Assembly: GCA_022565395.1 (NCBI GenBank) | Contig: JAIUMV010000002.1 | Location: 1 to 64,000 of the forward strand | Direction: 5' to 3' | DNA: 64,000 bases | DNA from: Marinobacter sp. | GTDB lineage: Bacteria; Pseudomonadota; Gammaproteobacteria; Pseudomonadales; Oleiphilaceae | In this document: in pieces, positions 28,015 through 40,456 of the stretch | Layout of the letters: every line of letters begins with the position of its first letter | Position numbering within the stretch: position 1 is the stretch's first letter | The notes under the pieces: generated by a model | Seen by the model: only the letters and a program-made list of their open reading frames with translations | Told to the model about the DNA's origin: nothing | Database searches by the model: none | Position numbers and translations under genes: made by a program

Positions 28015-29180
28015 TACTTACCCCCTGCGGCTTTAACGACTTGCTCTGCGGCATCCGCCAGACTGGTGGCGGCGATGATGTTCAGGCCACTCTCGGCGAG
28101 TACCTTGGTACCCAGTTCGGCATTATTACCTTCCAGGCGAACAACAACAGGGACTTTCACACCCACTTCCTTCACCGCGCCGATAATACCTTCAGCGATC
28201 ATGTCGCAACGGACGATGCCACCGAAAATATTTACCAATACGGCCTGCACATTACTGTCAGACAGAATGATCTTGAACGCTTCGGATACACGCTCTTTGG
28301 TCGCACCGCCACCAACGTCCAGGAAGTTTGCAGGCTGGCCACCAGAAAGTTTGATGATATCCATGGTGCCCATGGCAAGACCCGCGCCGTTGACCATACA
28401 ACCAATGTTGCCGTCCAGCGCTACATAGTTGAGCTCCCACTTGGCGGCTTCGGCCTCGCGTGCATCATCCTGCGATGGATCGTGCATCTCATGGATCTTT
28501 TTCTGACGGTACAGAGCGTTACCATCGACGTTGATTTTCGCATCCAGGCAGTGCAGATTACCGGCGGGGGTAATAACCAGCGGGTTGATTTCCAGCAGCG
28601 CCAGGTCATAGTCTTCAAACAATTTCGCCAGACCCATGAAGATCTTGGTGAACTGTCCGATCTGTTTGCCTTCAAGACCCAGCTTGAACGCCAACTCACG
28701 GCCCTGATAGGGCTGTGCACCTACCAGTGGGTCGATTTCTGCCTTGAGAATCTTCTCAGGGGTCTCTTCCGCAACTTTTTCGATCTCCACGCCACCTTCG
28801 GTGGAGGCCATAAACACCACACGGCGCGTACCACGATCAACCACGGCGCCGAGGTACAGCTCCTGATCGATATCTGTCAGAGACTCCACCAGAATTTTGC
28901 TGACCGGCTGGCCGTTTTCATCGGTCTGGTAAGTCACCAGGTTCTTGCCCAGCCAATGCTCGGCAAAAGCGCGAATCTCGTCCTTGCTTTTCACCAGCTT
29001 GACGCCGCCTGCCTTACCACGGCCACCGGCATGCACCTGAGCCTTGACTACCCATGCGTCACCGCCGATCTCATCAGCAGCCGCAACGGCCTCTTTCGGG
29101 GTATCACAGGCAACGCCCTTGGATACGGGCAAGCCGTATTCGGCGAAAAGCTGTTTGCCCTGATATTCGTGCAAATTCAT
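28014..29180 (-). CDS. sucC: succinyl-CoA synthetase beta subunit
   Basis: A 388-aa subunit carrying the ATP-grasp domain ([38 protein letters not shown]) and the C-terminal domain that holds the phosphohistidine loop ([18 protein letters not shown]). It pairs with SucD. Length is exactly typical. A 175-base gap with a hairpin separates it from lpd. Confidence 0.97.
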   Translation of the reverse strand: MNLHEYQGKQLFAEYGLPVSKGVACDTPKEAVAAADEIGGDAWVVKAQVHAGGRGKAGGVKLVKSKDEIRAFAEHWLGKNLVTYQTDENGQPVSKILVESLTDIDQELYLGAVVDRGTRRVVFMASTEGGVEIEKVAEETPEKILKAEIDPLVGAQPYQGRELAFKLGLEGKQIGQFTKIFMGLAKLFEDYDLALLEINPLVITPAGNLHCLDAKINVDGNALYRQKKIHEMHDPSQDDAREAEAAKWELNYVALDGNIGCMVNGAGLAMGTMDIIKLSGGQPANFLDVGGGATKERVSEAFKIILSDSNVQAVLVNIFGGIVRCDMIAEGIIGAVKEVGVKVPVVVRLEGNNAELGTKVLAESGLNIIAATSLADAAEQVVKAAGGK

Positions 29181-29317
29181 AGTTAATGTCCCGCTTCTTG
29201 ATGGAGGATAACCACGTACGGAAATTGAACCCGCCTACAGCGAATTCGGTTTGATATACCAGGGATCGCCTCGGCATACCTTTTGCGCAACAGGAAAGTT
29301 ACCCGGTGTAAGGTAGC

Positions 29318-29339
29318 GGGGCGCCTTCATTGGCGCCCC
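29318..29339. terminator. hairpin between lpd and sucC
   Basis: GGGGCGCC (29318-29325), six-base loop, GGCGCCCC (29332-29339), 16 bases past the lpd stop. There is no T-run, so it more likely shields the RNA end or only partly terminates. Confidence 0.45.
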
Positions 29340-29355
29340 ACTTTCCTCGATTGCG

Positions 29356-30810
<1,455 letters not shown>

Positions 30811-30828
30811 TCAATTCGTGTGTGGAGG

Positions 30829-32037
30829 TCAAACGTCGAGCAGGATGCGCGCCGGATCTTCAACCATCTCCTTGATGGCCACCAGGAACTGTACGGCCTC
30901 TTTGCCATCAATCATGCGGTGGTCATAAGAGAGTGCCAGATACATCATGGGCAGAATCACCACTTGTCCGTTCACCGCCATAGGGCGCTCCTGGATCTTG
31001 TGCATTCCCAGAATGCCGGTTTGCGGCGGGTTCAGAATCGGCGTGGACATCAGAGAGCCAAACACACCACCGTTAGAGATGGTGAAGGTGCCGCCGGTCA
31101 TGTCCTCAATACCCAGTTTGCCATCCCGCGCCTTGGTACCGAACTCAGCAATCTTCTTCTCGATATCCGCAAGGCCCATGGCGTCGGTGTCGCGCAATAC
31201 CGGCACCACCAAACCACGGTCACTGGATACCGCCACGCCAATATCCTGATAGCCGTGGTAGACCATGTCATTGCCGTCGATGGACGCGTTGACCGCCGGG
31301 AAGCGCTTGAGCGCCTCGGTAGCGGCTTTGACAAACAGGGACATAAAGCCAAGCTTCACACCGTGGCGCTTCTCAAAGCTGTCCTTGTACTGCGCACGCA
31401 AGTCCATCAACGGCTTCATGTTAACTTCGTTGAAGGTGGTCAGCATGGCCGCAGTCTGCTGCGCTTCCACCAGACGTCGGGCAATACTGGCGCGCAGGCG
31501 GGTCATTGGCACCCGTTTCTCGGGACGCTCGCCCTCCGCCAGAGCGACCGGTGCCACAGCCGGTGCAGCGCTGGCAGCAACGGTTTGCGGTTTGGCACTG
31601 ACGTGTTTCTGCACATCTTCTTTGGTGACCAGGCCGCCTTTACCTGTGCCCTGTAGGGTCGCTACATCCACACCCTGCTCGCTGGCAAGTTTACGGGCAG
31701 ACGGGCTCAGCACCGCTTCAGCGCCGCTGGCCGCAGGCTTGGCTTCGGCCACTGGCGTTTCCGCTTTAGCAGGCTCTGCCGGTGCCGACTCGGCCACAGC
31801 GCCTTCCTTGAAATGGGCGATAACCTCGGCACTTTCGACAGTGTCGCCTTCCGCCTTGATGATCTCAACAATAACGCCGTCAGCCGGAGCGTTGACTTCT
31901 AGAACCACCTTGTCAGTTTCGATATCGACAATCAGCTCATCACGGACACAAGCCTCGCCTGGCTTCTTGTGCCAGGTCGCCACGGTGCCTTCTGCGACAG
32001 ATTCGGGAAAAACGGGTGCTTTGATTTCTGTTGACAT
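30829..32037 (-). CDS. sucB: 2-oxoglutarate dehydrogenase E2 (dihydrolipoyl succinyltransferase)
   Basis: A 402-aa core subunit. One lipoyl domain (1-75) carries the lipoylated Lys43 in ETDKVVLEV. An Ala/Pro linker, a subunit-binding domain ([20 protein letters not shown]) and the catalytic domain ending in [17 protein letters not shown] follow. It passes the succinyl group to CoA. The single lipoyl domain is normal for SucB. Confidence 0.97.
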   Translation of the reverse strand: MSTEIKAPVFPESVAEGTVATWHKKPGEACVRDELIVDIETDKVVLEVNAPADGVIVEIIKAEGDTVESAEVIAHFKEGAVAESAPAEPAKAETPVAEAKPAASGAEAVLSPSARKLASEQGVDVATLQGTGKGGLVTKEDVQKHVSAKPQTVAASAAPAVAPVALAEGERPEKRVPMTRLRASIARRLVEAQQTAAMLTTFNEVNMKPLMDLRAQYKDSFEKRHGVKLGFMSLFVKAATEALKRFPAVNASIDGNDMVYHGYQDIGVAVSSDRGLVVPVLRDTDAMGLADIEKKIAEFGTKARDGKLGIEDMTGGTFTISNGGVFGSLMSTPILNPPQTGILGMHKIQERPMAVNGQVVILPMMYLALSYDHRMIDGKEAVQFLVAIKEMVEDPARILLDV

Positions 32038-32062
32038 CTCTATTCCTTAATTCGATCACTCG

Positions 32063-34900
32063 TCAAATTTCGAAGGCTTCGTTGACCAGTTTTTTCTGTT
32101 CTTCGATATGAACTGACAGGTATCCACACGCCGGTGCGGCTGACGCCTCCCGACCCGCGTACTCCAGGTAGAGTTTCGGACTCAGGCGGTGCAACGCTGC
32201 ACGCATATGGTGCTGACTGCAGTACCAGGCACCCTGGTTCATAGGCTCTTCCTGACACCAGACCACTTTCTCAAGCTTGGTGTAGGTGGCCAGCAGTTCG
32301 TCCAGGTCATCACCGGGGAACGGGTATAGCTGCTCAATACGCACAATAGCCACGTCATCCCGCTCATCGGTTTTCTTCTTTTCCAGCAAGTCAAAATAGA
32401 CCTTGCCGCTGCAAAGAATCAAGCGTTTGATCTTTTTCGGATCAGACGGCTCTTTCTCCGGCAGCACCGTCTGGAAGGTGCCCTCTGTGAGGTCATCCAG
32501 ACTGGAAATTGCCTCTTTATGGCGCAACAGACTTTTGGGCGTGATGGCAACCAACGGCTTGCGAAGCGGACGTTTGACCTGACGACGCAACATGTGGAAC
32601 ACCTGCGCCGGTGTTGTTGGTACACATACCTGGATATTGTGCTCGGCGCACAACTGCAGGAATCGTTCCAATCTTGCGGAGCTGTGCTCCGGCCCCTGCC
32701 CCTCATAACCGTGGGGCAACAACAGGGTCAGACCGCAGAGCCGGCCCCACTTGTGTTCACCACTGGTAAGGAACTGATCAATCACTACCTGCGCACCATT
32801 GGCAAAGTCACCAAACTGCGCTTCCCACACAATCAATGCATCGGGCGTGGTGGTTGAGTAACCGTATTCAAATGCCAGTACCGCCTCCTCAGACAACAAG
32901 GAGTCGTATAGCTGGAACTTCGGCTGGTTCTCTGATAGGTGCTGCAAGGGCACATAGATTTCGCCGTCTTTCTGGTTGTGCAGAACCGCATGACGATGGC
33001 TGAAGGTGCCACGGCCAACGTCCTGACCGGTAATGCGCACCGGGTGACCTTCGGCCAACAGCGTGGCATAAGCCATAACCTCGCCGTAGCCCCAGTTGAT
33101 GGGCAAGGCACCGGCGGTCATCTTGGCACGGTCATCAATGATTTTGGACACCTGCCGCTGCACCGCAAAGCCTTCCGGCAACTGATTCAGCTTCTTGCCC
33201 AGCCGCTGGATGGTCTTCAAGGCAACATGGGATTTGCACTTGGCAGTCCACTCGTGGCCCAGATACGGTTGCCAGTCAACGTACAACGCCTTGTTGGGTT
33301 CCTTGACCAGGGACTTAACGACGTGATCGCCTTTGTCCAGCGCATCCCGGTAGTCCAGCTCCATCTGCTTGACTTCATCCGCCGACAGCACACCTTCGCC
33401 AACCAGACGCTCAGCATAAAGCTCGCGGGTGGTTTTCAGCTTGCGGATCTTTTCATACATGCGGGGCTGAGTGGCGGAAGGCTCATCAGCCTCGTTATGA
33501 CCGCGACGGCGGTAACACACCAGATCAATAACCACATCACCCTTGAATTCCTTGCGGTAATCCATGGCCATCTGGGTTACAAACATGACTGCTTCAGGAT
33601 CGTCCGCATTCACGTGCAGAATGGGAGCCTGAACCATTTTCGCCACGTCAGTACAGTACTCAGTAGAGCGGGCATCATCCTGGCGACTGGTGGTAAAGCC
33701 GACCTGGTTGTTGATAACAATATGAATGGTACCGCCAACACCATAGCCCCGGGTCTGGGACATCTGGAAGGTTTCCATCACCACGCCCTGGCCCGCAAAT
33801 GCCGCATCGCCATGCATGATAATGGGCACGACCTGGGAGCCCTCGGTATCCTCACGACGCGTCTGGCGCGCACGCACCGAGCCAATGGCTACCGGCGATA
33901 CAATTTCCAGGTGCGACGGGTTAAAGGCCAGCGCAAGGTGAACCTCACCCCCATCCGTCATGACATTGGACGAGAAGCCCTGGTGATACTTCACATCACC
34001 GGAGCCCGAATCCGTCATTTTCTTGCCTTCGAACTCGTCAAACAGGTCCTTCGGGTTTTTGCCCAGGGTGTTGACCAGCACGTTGAGGCGGCCACGGTGA
34101 GCCATACCAATAACAATTTCTTTGGTGCCATAACTGCCCGCACGCTGAATCAGCTCATCGACGCAGGGGATCAGTGTCTCACCACCTTCAAGGCCAAAAC
34201 GCTTGACCCCGGGATAACGGGACCCCAGGTACTTTTCCAGGCCCTCGGCGGCGGTCAGGCGTTCCAACAGGTGTTTGCGTGTCGCTGCTTCATAACCGGG
34301 CTTGCCGCGGGAAGGCTCCATGCGTTGCTGGAACCAGCGCTTCACGCGCGTATCCACCACATGCATGTACTCAGCGCCGATATTGCCGCAATAGGTACTT
34401 TTCAAGCCATCAACGATATCCCGCAGCTTCATGGTCTCTTCGCCGAAGCACAGAGAACCTACCTGAAACTCAAGATCAAGGTCCGCTTCAGTCAGTTCGT
34501 GGAAGCGATAGTCAAGATCTTCCACAGGCATGCGCTGCTGTAACCCCAGGGGGTCCAGCGTGGCGTGCTGGTGGCCACGGAATCGGAACGCATTGATAAG
34601 CTGGAGAACGCGGATCTGTTTTTTGTCCGCCTCGGATGTGGCGCTGGCGGGTACGCCGCCGCGACCAATAAAACGCTGGTTTCGGGAAATATGTTCGAAC
34701 TGTTCCCTTATCGTGGCGTGGCTGACGTCTCTCCCGATGCTTCCCTCAACCCCTGGCAGCCGGTCGAAGTAGCTACGCCACTCCTCTGGAACAGCATTGG
34801 GATCGGTAAGGTAGGTTTCGAAAAGCTGTTCAACATAGGCAAGGTTACCCCCCTGAATGTGGGAGGACTGCCACAACTGCTCCATGATGCTCTCTTGCAT
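32063..34900 (-). CDS. sucA: 2-oxoglutarate dehydrogenase E1
   Basis: A 945-aa thiamine-diphosphate enzyme that decarboxylates 2-oxoglutarate. The N-terminal tail that binds the E2 core (MEQLWQSSHIQGGNLAYVEQ) is present. The thiamine site is seen around HGDAAFAGQGVVMET and NNQVGFTTS, and the second pyrimidine-binding domain at GHPVRITGQDVGRGTFSHRH. Length is normal. The start at 34900 has a weak GGTGAG ahead of it; an in-frame ATG six codons on is an alternative. It begins a sub-operon sucA-sucB-lpd. Confidence 0.96.
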   Translation of the reverse strand: MQESIMEQLWQSSHIQGGNLAYVEQLFETYLTDPNAVPEEWRSYFDRLPGVEGSIGRDVSHATIREQFEHISRNQRFIGRGGVPASATSEADKKQIRVLQLINAFRFRGHQHATLDPLGLQQRMPVEDLDYRFHELTEADLDLEFQVGSLCFGEETMKLRDIVDGLKSTYCGNIGAEYMHVVDTRVKRWFQQRMEPSRGKPGYEAATRKHLLERLTAAEGLEKYLGSRYPGVKRFGLEGGETLIPCVDELIQRAGSYGTKEIVIGMAHRGRLNVLVNTLGKNPKDLFDEFEGKKMTDSGSGDVKYHQGFSSNVMTDGGEVHLALAFNPSHLEIVSPVAIGSVRARQTRREDTEGSQVVPIIMHGDAAFAGQGVVMETFQMSQTRGYGVGGTIHIVINNQVGFTTSRQDDARSTEYCTDVAKMVQAPILHVNADDPEAVMFVTQMAMDYRKEFKGDVVIDLVCYRRRGHNEADEPSATQPRMYEKIRKLKTTRELYAERLVGEGVLSADEVKQMELDYRDALDKGDHVVKSLVKEPNKALYVDWQPYLGHEWTAKCKSHVALKTIQRLGKKLNQLPEGFAVQRQVSKIIDDRAKMTAGALPINWGYGEVMAYATLLAEGHPVRITGQDVGRGTFSHRHAVLHNQKDGEIYVPLQHLSENQPKFQLYDSLLSEEAVLAFEYGYSTTTPDALIVWEAQFGDFANGAQVVIDQFLTSGEHKWGRLCGLTLLLPHGYEGQGPEHSSARLERFLQLCAEHNIQVCVPTTPAQVFHMLRRQVKRPLRKPLVAITPKSLLRHKEAISSLDDLTEGTFQTVLPEKEPSDPKKIKRLILCSGKVYFDLLEKKKTDERDDVAIVRIEQLYPFPGDDLDELLATYTKLEKVVWCQEEPMNQGAWYCSQHHMRAALHRLSPKLYLEYAGREASAAPACGYLSVHIEEQKKLVNEAFEI

Positions 34901-35288
34901 TTTTTATAGCTCACCTTGGGCTGGTGCGAGGAGCGCATTATGGTCAGCCAGGGGTATCAAGCAGTCAATACGGGTAAGTACGAGATCGACTGCCGGCACC
35001 ACAACACGCACGGATGTTTTCCGTTCCCCGGTGGTTAAACTCAGCAAAAGCCGCTAGAAGCGCCTTGTAAGCACCTTTAGCGGCTTTCGTAGTCTGCCTT
35101 CACTACCCGTCTTTGGGTATACGCCTTTAGTGTTAACTGTTTGTGACAGTTGCCACTATCCGCAAGAAGGCCAGCTAATCCGAACAGTATAGCGCCTGAT
35201 TGGGATTACGCCCTGTTAAAGCCCTCAATAGCCCCGATTGCGACTGACTATTTCATTCTCAGCCGCAAATCGGATGCTATACCGGACC
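34901..35288. other. sdhB-sucA intergenic region
   Basis: A 388-base gap without a believable gene. It contains the hairpin at 35047-35087 that may attenuate transcription from sdhCDAB. Nearer sucA there is a minus-strand CATAAT (34937-34942), a possible but poorly supported -10 box. The gap suggests that sucA can be transcribed separately as well as by read-through. Confidence 0.5.
35047..35087 (-). terminator. hairpin downstream of sdhB
   Basis: AAAGCCGCTA (35047-35056) pairs with TAGCGGCTTT (35078-35087) across a 21-base loop. On the minus strand it ends in TTTT. It lies about 200 bases past the sdhB stop and may partly end the sdh transcript. Confidence 0.55.
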
Positions 35289-35993
35289 TCAGGTCGCACG
35301 CTGCAGCAGCATATCCCGAATGTGGCCAATCGCCCGCGTGGGGTTGAGCCCTTTCGGGCAGACGCTCACACAGTTCATGATCCCACGGCAGCGGAATACG
35401 CTGAAGGGGTCATCCAGCCTTGAAAGACGCTCATCACGAGCGTTATCACGGCTGTCGGCCAGGAAACGGTACGCCTGCAGCAAGCCCGCAGGACCGATAA
35501 ACTTGTCCGGGTTCCACCAGAAAGACGGACAGGAGGTGGAACAACAGGCACATAGAATACACTCATACAGGCCGTCGAGCTTTTCACGCTCTTCGGGTGA
35601 CTGCAGCCGCTCAATAGCCGGCGCGGGTGTATTATTGATCAGGTACGGCTGTACCTTCTCATACTGCTGGTAAAACAGGCTCATGTCGACCACCAGGTCA
35701 CGAATGACCGGCAGACCGGGCAACGGCCGCAATACCAGCTTGTTCTTTTTGACCACCTGAGAGATCGGCGTGATGCACGCAAGACCGTTCTTGCCATTCA
35801 TGTTCATGCCGTCTGAGCCGCATACGCCCTCTCGACAAGAACGGCGATAGCTCAATGTAGGATCTTTCTCTTTCAATAGCGCGAGAACATCCAGCACCAT
35901 CAGGTCCTTGCCTTCCGGAATATCCAGATCAACGTCCTGCATATAGGGCGCTTTATCAGTCTCCGGATTGTAACGATAAAGACTAACTAACAT
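35289..35993 (-). CDS. sdhB: succinate dehydrogenase iron-sulfur subunit
   Basis: A 234-aa subunit carrying electrons from FAD to ubiquinone. The [2Fe-2S] ligands are in SCREGVCGSDGMNMNG, and the [4Fe-4S] and [3Fe-4S] ligands in CILCACCSTSCP and CRGIMNCVSVCPKGLNP. Length and spacing are normal. It follows sdhA by 13 bases. Confidence 0.97.
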   Translation of the reverse strand: MLVSLYRYNPETDKAPYMQDVDLDIPEGKDLMVLDVLALLKEKDPTLSYRRSCREGVCGSDGMNMNGKNGLACITPISQVVKKNKLVLRPLPGLPVIRDLVVDMSLFYQQYEKVQPYLINNTPAPAIERLQSPEEREKLDGLYECILCACCSTSCPSFWWNPDKFIGPAGLLQAYRFLADSRDNARDERLSRLDDPFSVFRCRGIMNCVSVCPKGLNPTRAIGHIRDMLLQRAT

Positions 35994-36006
35994 CTCTGCA
36001 TACCCC

Positions 36007-37779
36007 TTAGTAGGTCCGAACCTTCGGCTGGAAAGCTTCCATCGTCTTGGGCGCGAAGTTCACATCGCGCTTGCCAACCCGTTTTTCAAGCGGGAAGTAA
36101 ACGGAATGCTTCAGCCAGTTCTCATCATCTCGCTCGGTGAAATCGTTACGAGCATGGGCCCCACGACTCTCTCTACGCTCGCTGGCGGAGATGGCGGTAG
36201 CCAGGGCAACCTCATAGAGATTATCCAGCTCGAGCGCTTCAATACGCGCTGTATTGAACGACTTGCTGCTATCAGCAAGCTTAGTCCTGCGAACACGCTC
36301 ACCGATTTCTTCCAGGAGCTTGAGGCCTTTTTCCATGCTTTCGCCATCACGAAACACACCGAAATAAAGCTGCATGCAGTTCTGCAGATCCTTACGCACT
36401 TTGGCGACTTCCTCGCCCTCAGTGGCGCTGTCAAGCCGGTCAAGCCGCGCCATGGCGCGCTTGATGTCTTCCTCACTGGCTGCGTCAACTTCGAAACCGC
36501 CGCGCAATTGCTCCTCAATATGAAGGCCAGCAGCGCGACCAAATACGACGAGGTCTAACAACGAGTTACCACCAAGACGGTTGGCACCATGCACAGAAAC
36601 GCAAGCCGCTTCCCCGCAGGCAAACAAACCTGGTATCGGAAGGTCCTTGCCATCCGCATCCTGAGTCAGCGCCTGGCCACCAACGTTTGTCGGAATACCA
36701 CCCATCATATAATGACAGGTCGGAACCACCGGCACAGGCTCTTTTACAGGGTCAACATGAGCGAAGGTACGTGAAAGCTCACAGATGCCCGGCAAACGAA
36801 GGTTGAGGGTTTCCTCTCCCAAATGATCCAGCTTGAGCAACACGTGATCCTTTTCAGGACCGCAACCGCGTCCCTCAAGGATTTCAAGGACCATAGAGCG
36901 AGCAACAACATCACGGCCAGCAAGATCCTTGGCGTTAGGTGCGTAACGCTCCATGAAGCGCTCACCCTCGGCATTGATCAGATAACCACCTTCACCACGG
37001 CAGCCCTCGGTAACCAGCGTTCCCGCGCCGTAGATGCCGGTTGGATGGAACTGCCACATTTCCATGTCCTGCACCGGGAAGCCCGCGCGCAGCGCCATAC
37101 CGATGCCATCACCAGTGTTGATCAGTGCATTGGTTGTGGACGCATAGATACGACCAGCACCGCCCGTCGCCAATACCGTCGCTTTTGCACTAATGTAAGA
37201 GACTTCACCTGATTCGATCTCGATCGCAACAATGCCGACTACTTCATTCTTGGCATTCTTTACCAGATCAACGGCGTACCACTCGTTCAGGAAGGTGGTG
37301 CCGCCCTTGAGGTTTGCCTGATAGAGCGTGTGAAGCAGAGCATGACCGGTACGGTCTGCAGCAGCACAGGTACGGGCAGCCTGACCACCCTTACCATAAT
37401 CTTTCGACTGACCACCAAACGGGCGCTGATAGATGCGACCCTCTTCAGTGCGGGAGAACGGCAAGCCCATGTGTTCAAGCTCAAAGACCGCCTGCGGACC
37501 TACAGAGCACATGTACTCAATCGCATCCTGATCACCGATGTAATCGGAACCCTTGACGGTGTCATACATGTGCCAACGCCAGTCATCATTGGGATCAGCA
37601 CTTGCGATTGCACAGGTGATACCACCCTGCGCAGACACGGTGTGAGAGCGCGTCGGGAACACTTTGGTGACACACGCCGTGCGAACCCCGGATTCGGTCA
37701 ACTGAAGCGCAGCACGCATACCCGCGCCGCCGCCGCCTATGACGATAGCGTCATAGGAAATGGTCTTGATCTTAGCCAT
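36007..37779 (-). CDS. sdhA: succinate dehydrogenase flavoprotein subunit
   Basis: A 590-aa catalytic subunit that oxidises succinate to fumarate. FAD binds at [15 protein letters not shown] and attaches covalently to His46 in SHTVSAQGG. The substrate-site region [21 protein letters not shown] is intact. It works with SdhB on the inner membrane, held by SdhC and SdhD, which stand just upstream. Confidence 0.97.
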   Translation of the reverse strand: MAKIKTISYDAIVIGGGGAGMRAALQLTESGVRTACVTKVFPTRSHTVSAQGGITCAIASADPNDDWRWHMYDTVKGSDYIGDQDAIEYMCSVGPQAVFELEHMGLPFSRTEEGRIYQRPFGGQSKDYGKGGQAARTCAAADRTGHALLHTLYQANLKGGTTFLNEWYAVDLVKNAKNEVVGIVAIEIESGEVSYISAKATVLATGGAGRIYASTTNALINTGDGIGMALRAGFPVQDMEMWQFHPTGIYGAGTLVTEGCRGEGGYLINAEGERFMERYAPNAKDLAGRDVVARSMVLEILEGRGCGPEKDHVLLKLDHLGEETLNLRLPGICELSRTFAHVDPVKEPVPVVPTCHYMMGGIPTNVGGQALTQDADGKDLPIPGLFACGEAACVSVHGANRLGGNSLLDLVVFGRAAGLHIEEQLRGGFEVDAASEEDIKRAMARLDRLDSATEGEEVAKVRKDLQNCMQLYFGVFRDGESMEKGLKLLEEIGERVRRTKLADSSKSFNTARIEALELDNLYEVALATAISASERRESRGAHARNDFTERDDENWLKHSVYFPLEKRVGKRDVNFAPKTMEAFQPKVRTY

Positions 37780-37782
37780 CTA

Positions 37783-38127
37783 TCAAAGCCCCCAAAGAAT
37801 CTTAATACCCCAGACGACATAAACGAACATCACCGCACCACACGCAGCCTGCACCAGAAAACGCAAAGCTGTTGCCTTGATGTAGTCCGTTGTTACCGTC
37901 CACAGACCTACCCACGCATGGGCGCCCAGGGAAATAAGCGTCATCAGACTGAAGATGCGGAACCAGGTCTGCCCGAACAAGGCACTCCAGCTCTCGTAAT
38001 TCACGTCTGTCGTGAGCATAAAGCCCAGCAGGAACAAGGTGTACAGAGCTAGTACGTAGGCCGATACCCGCTGGACCATCCAGTCATAGACGCCGCTACG
38101 ACCCAGATTCGTTACGCTGTTTACCAT
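37783..38127 (-). CDS. sdhD: succinate dehydrogenase membrane anchor subunit D
   Basis: A 114-aa subunit with three membrane spans (about 20-40, 50-72, 85-110). It shares heme and quinone binding with SdhC; the histidine in LISLGAHAWVGLWTV is the likely heme ligand. Its start overlaps the end of sdhC by seven bases, and sdhA follows after three. Confidence 0.93.
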   Translation of the reverse strand: MVNSVTNLGRSGVYDWMVQRVSAYVLALYTLFLLGFMLTTDVNYESWSALFGQTWFRIFSLMTLISLGAHAWVGLWTVTTDYIKATALRFLVQAACGAVMFVYVVWGIKILWGL

Positions 38128-38495
38128 ATCCAGACTCCTGCGAGGACGATGAGAACGATAGACACGACCAGGGTGATCTTGGCCGCCAGACGGCCACCCG
38201 GAAGGGTTTCACCAATACCCATATCCATGATCAGGTGCTTGATACCTGCCACAAGATGGTAAAGAAGGGCGGATAGAATGCCCCAGATGATCAGTTTCGC
38301 GAGGAAACCGTCCAGCAGTTCACTGACTTGGTTAAAGCCTTCCTCTCCGGACAGCGACATATCCAGGCCGCACAGCAAGAATGCCACACCAACAAAAATG
38401 ATGATGCCGCTGATGCGGTGCAGGATGGAGGTAATCGCCGGCAAGGGGAAATGAAACTTGCTGAGATCGAGATTAACTGGTCGTTGCTTATTCAC
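38121..38495 (-). CDS. sdhC: succinate dehydrogenase cytochrome b556 subunit C
   Basis: A 124-aa three-span membrane subunit. The family motif RPVNLDLSKFHFPLPAITSI leads into LHRISGIIIFVG, and the heme-ligand region is LLYHLVAGIKHLIMDMG. It is first in sdhCDAB and is read from the promoter at 38681-38709 after a leader of about 180 bases. Confidence 0.95.
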   Translation of the reverse strand: MNKQRPVNLDLSKFHFPLPAITSILHRISGIIIFVGVAFLLCGLDMSLSGEEGFNQVSELLDGFLAKLIIWGILSALLYHLVAGIKHLIMDMGIGETLPGGRLAAKITLVVSIVLIVLAGVWIW

Positions 38496-38680
38496 AGCGC
38501 TCTCACACTCTCTCGTTATTCCGCCAGTCCGAAGGATATCGGCACGGATAGTTGGAATGAATGGTTCGTACTACTTCGCACTACGTTGACCCGGAGATTC
38601 CGGATTGGAAGGAAAACACGACTGCTAAAAACGTCGTCGTTGGCGTTCAGGCTTTGCATGCTCCCGTTTCCGGGCTAGGG

Positions 38681-38709
38681 ATTATAAGGATCGGACGCAG
38701 GAATTACAA
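38681..38709 (-). promoter_or_regulatory. sigma-70 promoter for sdhCDAB
   Basis: On the minus strand TTGTAA (38709-38704), 17-base spacer, TATAAT (38686-38681). The -10 is consensus. The -35 is enclosed by a GCAGG/CCTGC dyad (38697-38715), a possible operator. Confidence 0.75.
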
Positions 38710-38895
38710 ACCTGCAATACACAAATGCAGAGCACAGAAAGAATTATTAGACTAAAGGATAGCGCCAACCGAAACCGGTTGCGGAGTTGCCCTCTTGCTA
38801 CAATCCGCGGCCAATATGAGGCGGATTGCCACCTCCGCACCCTGCACCAGGCCAGCCAAAGGCGACCAGCGGGCCAGATCAGGACACCTAGGTTA

Positions 38896-38923
38896 TTGAC
38901 AATGGCGCTCAAGACCCTATAGT
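38896..38923 (+). promoter_or_regulatory. sigma-70 promoter for gltA
   Basis: TTGACA (38896-38901), 16-base spacer, TATAGT (38918-38923). The -35 is consensus and the -10 differs in one base. The transcript would begin about 155 bases before the gltA start. Confidence 0.75.
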
Positions 38924-39086
38924 TTCCCGCCAGATTACTGCCCTGTAACCATCCCATCCCAATGACGGGACGGGACGAAGCTGCCATAATAGGCGCACTT
39001 CGAGGCCCGCGTAGCACCCGCCAGGTAAGCACATAGCGGCTGCGCGACCTTTAGCCGAACCTACTTATTCACAATGGGAGAGCACC

Positions 39087-40358
39087 ATGACCGACAAGAA
39101 AGCAACGCTTTCGGTAGGTGACAAGTCAATCGAGCTGCCAGTTTACTCCGGTACCACTGGCCCCGATGTCATCGATGTTCGCGGCCTGGTCCAACACGGC
39201 CTGTTCACATACGACCCAGGATTTGTGTCCACCGCGGCCTGCGAATCCAAAATCACTTACATTGACGGTGACAAAGGTGTTCTGCTGCATCGGGGCTACC
39301 CCATTGAGCAGCTTGCGGAACAGACGGATTATCTGGAAGTCTGCTACCTGCTGCTCCACGGCGAGCTGCCCACAGCCGCTGAAAGCGCACGCTTCCATGA
39401 CACCATTAAAAACCACACCATGCTGCACGACCAGATGCGCAATTTCTTCAACGGCTTCCGCCGTGACGCGCACCCGATGGCCATCATGTGCGGCGTTGTG
39501 GGCGCCCTGTCAGCGTTCTACCATGATCAGATCGACATTAACGATGCACGGCAGCGCGAGATCACAGCTCATCGCCTGATTGCCAAGATGCCTACCATCG
39601 CAGCCTGGTGTCACAAGTACTCCACCGGCCAGCCCTTCATGTACCCGCGTAACGACCTGAACTATGCGGAGAATTTCCTGCACATGATGTTTGGCACCCC
39701 GTGCGAGGAGTACAAGCCAAACCCGATACTGGCAAAAGCCATGGATCGCATCTTTATTTTGCATGCTGACCACGAGCAGAACGCGTCCACCTCTACCGTT
39801 CGCCTGGCAGGCTCCACCGGCGCCAACCCATTCGCCTGTATCGCGTCCGGTATTGCGGCCCTTTGGGGACCAGCGCACGGCGGCGCTAACGAGGCCGTTC
39901 TGGATATGCTGGAAGAGATTGGTGATGAGAGCAATATCGATACCTTCATCGCCAAAGCCAAAGACAAGGAAGACCCCTTCCGCCTGATGGGCTTCGGTCA
40001 CCGGGTCTACAAGAACTTTGACCCGCGCGCCAAAGTCATGCGTGAAACTGCCCACGAAGTGCTGGCGGAGCTGGGCCTGGAAAACGATCCCATGCTCAAG
40101 ATCGCCCAGCGCCTGGAACAGATTGCGCTGGAGGACGAGTATTTCGTCAAGCGCAAGCTGTACCCGAACGTTGACTTCTACTCCGGTATCATTCTGAAAG
40201 CCATCGGCATCCCCACGTCCATGTTCACCGTGATCTTTGCCATGTCGCGCACCATCGGCTGGTTCTCTCACTGGAACGAAATGGTGAGCGGTGATTACCG
40301 TATCGGTCGCCCTCGCCAGCTGTACAATGGCGAAATCAGCCGGGATGTAGCCAAGTAA
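39087..40358 (+). CDS. gltA: citrate synthase (type II, hexameric family)
   Basis: A 423-aa enzyme that condenses acetyl-CoA with oxaloacetate, the entry step of the TCA cycle. The catalytic residues lie in [22 protein letters not shown] and [14 protein letters not shown]. The N-terminal domain ([20 protein letters not shown]) is that of the NADH-sensitive gammaproteobacterial type. The start follows GGGAGA. It is divergent from sdhCDAB, the usual arrangement. Confidence 0.97.
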   Translation: MTDKKATLSVGDKSIELPVYSGTTGPDVIDVRGLVQHGLFTYDPGFVSTAACESKITYIDGDKGVLLHRGYPIEQLAEQTDYLEVCYLLLHGELPTAAESARFHDTIKNHTMLHDQMRNFFNGFRRDAHPMAIMCGVVGALSAFYHDQIDINDARQREITAHRLIAKMPTIAAWCHKYSTGQPFMYPRNDLNYAENFLHMMFGTPCEEYKPNPILAKAMDRIFILHADHEQNASTSTVRLAGSTGANPFACIASGIAALWGPAHGGANEAVLDMLEEIGDESNIDTFIAKAKDKEDPFRLMGFGHRVYKNFDPRAKVMRETAHEVLAELGLENDPMLKIAQRLEQIALEDEYFVKRKLYPNVDFYSGIILKAIGIPTSMFTVIFAMSRTIGWFSHWNEMVSGDYRIGRPRQLYNGEISRDVAK

Positions 40359-40381
40359 CAACACTCCGCACGGCCATTGCG

Positions 40382-40432
40382 AGCCGCCTTGACTACCGTT
40401 GCGCAGCCGCGCCCGGAAGTCACGGCGGCTTT
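40382..40432 (+). terminator. long hairpin after gltA
   Basis: AGCCGCC-TGAC arms (40382-40393) pair with GTCA-GGCGGCT (40419-40430) with one mismatch, followed by TTTC. It is a likely but imperfect terminator between gltA and the next gene. Confidence 0.4.
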
Positions 40433-40456
40433 CTCGCATCTGGAGACTAGCGCACC

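Larger units (their letters stand above)
38496..39086. other. sdhC-gltA divergent control region
   Basis: A 591-base gap holding two divergent sigma-70 promoters (38681-38709 for sdhC and 38896-38923 for gltA). The 186 bases between them leave room for shared regulators. GCAGG/CCTGC arms (38697-38715) flank the sdh -35 box. Long leaders (about 155 and 180 bases) are suited to small-RNA or protein control. No gene is supported; a 116-codon minus frame here runs across both promoters. Confidence 0.6.

Noticed and set aside
28041-29186. A 381-codon plus-strand open frame antisense to sucC
   Set aside because: Shadow frame created by codon bias; no ribosome site and no recognisable motif.
32939-34543. 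A 534-codon plus-strand open frame antisense to sucA
   Set aside because: It is a shadow of sucA, whose motifs are complete on the minus strand.
38328-38678. A 116-codon plus-strand frame across the sdhC start
   Set aside because: Overlaps the start of sdhC and its leader; no family features.
38682-39032. A 116-codon minus-strand frame in the sdhC-gltA gap, with a hydrophobic C-terminus
   Set aside because: It runs across both promoters, has odd codon use (many Trp, Arg, Cys), and lacks a ribosome site.
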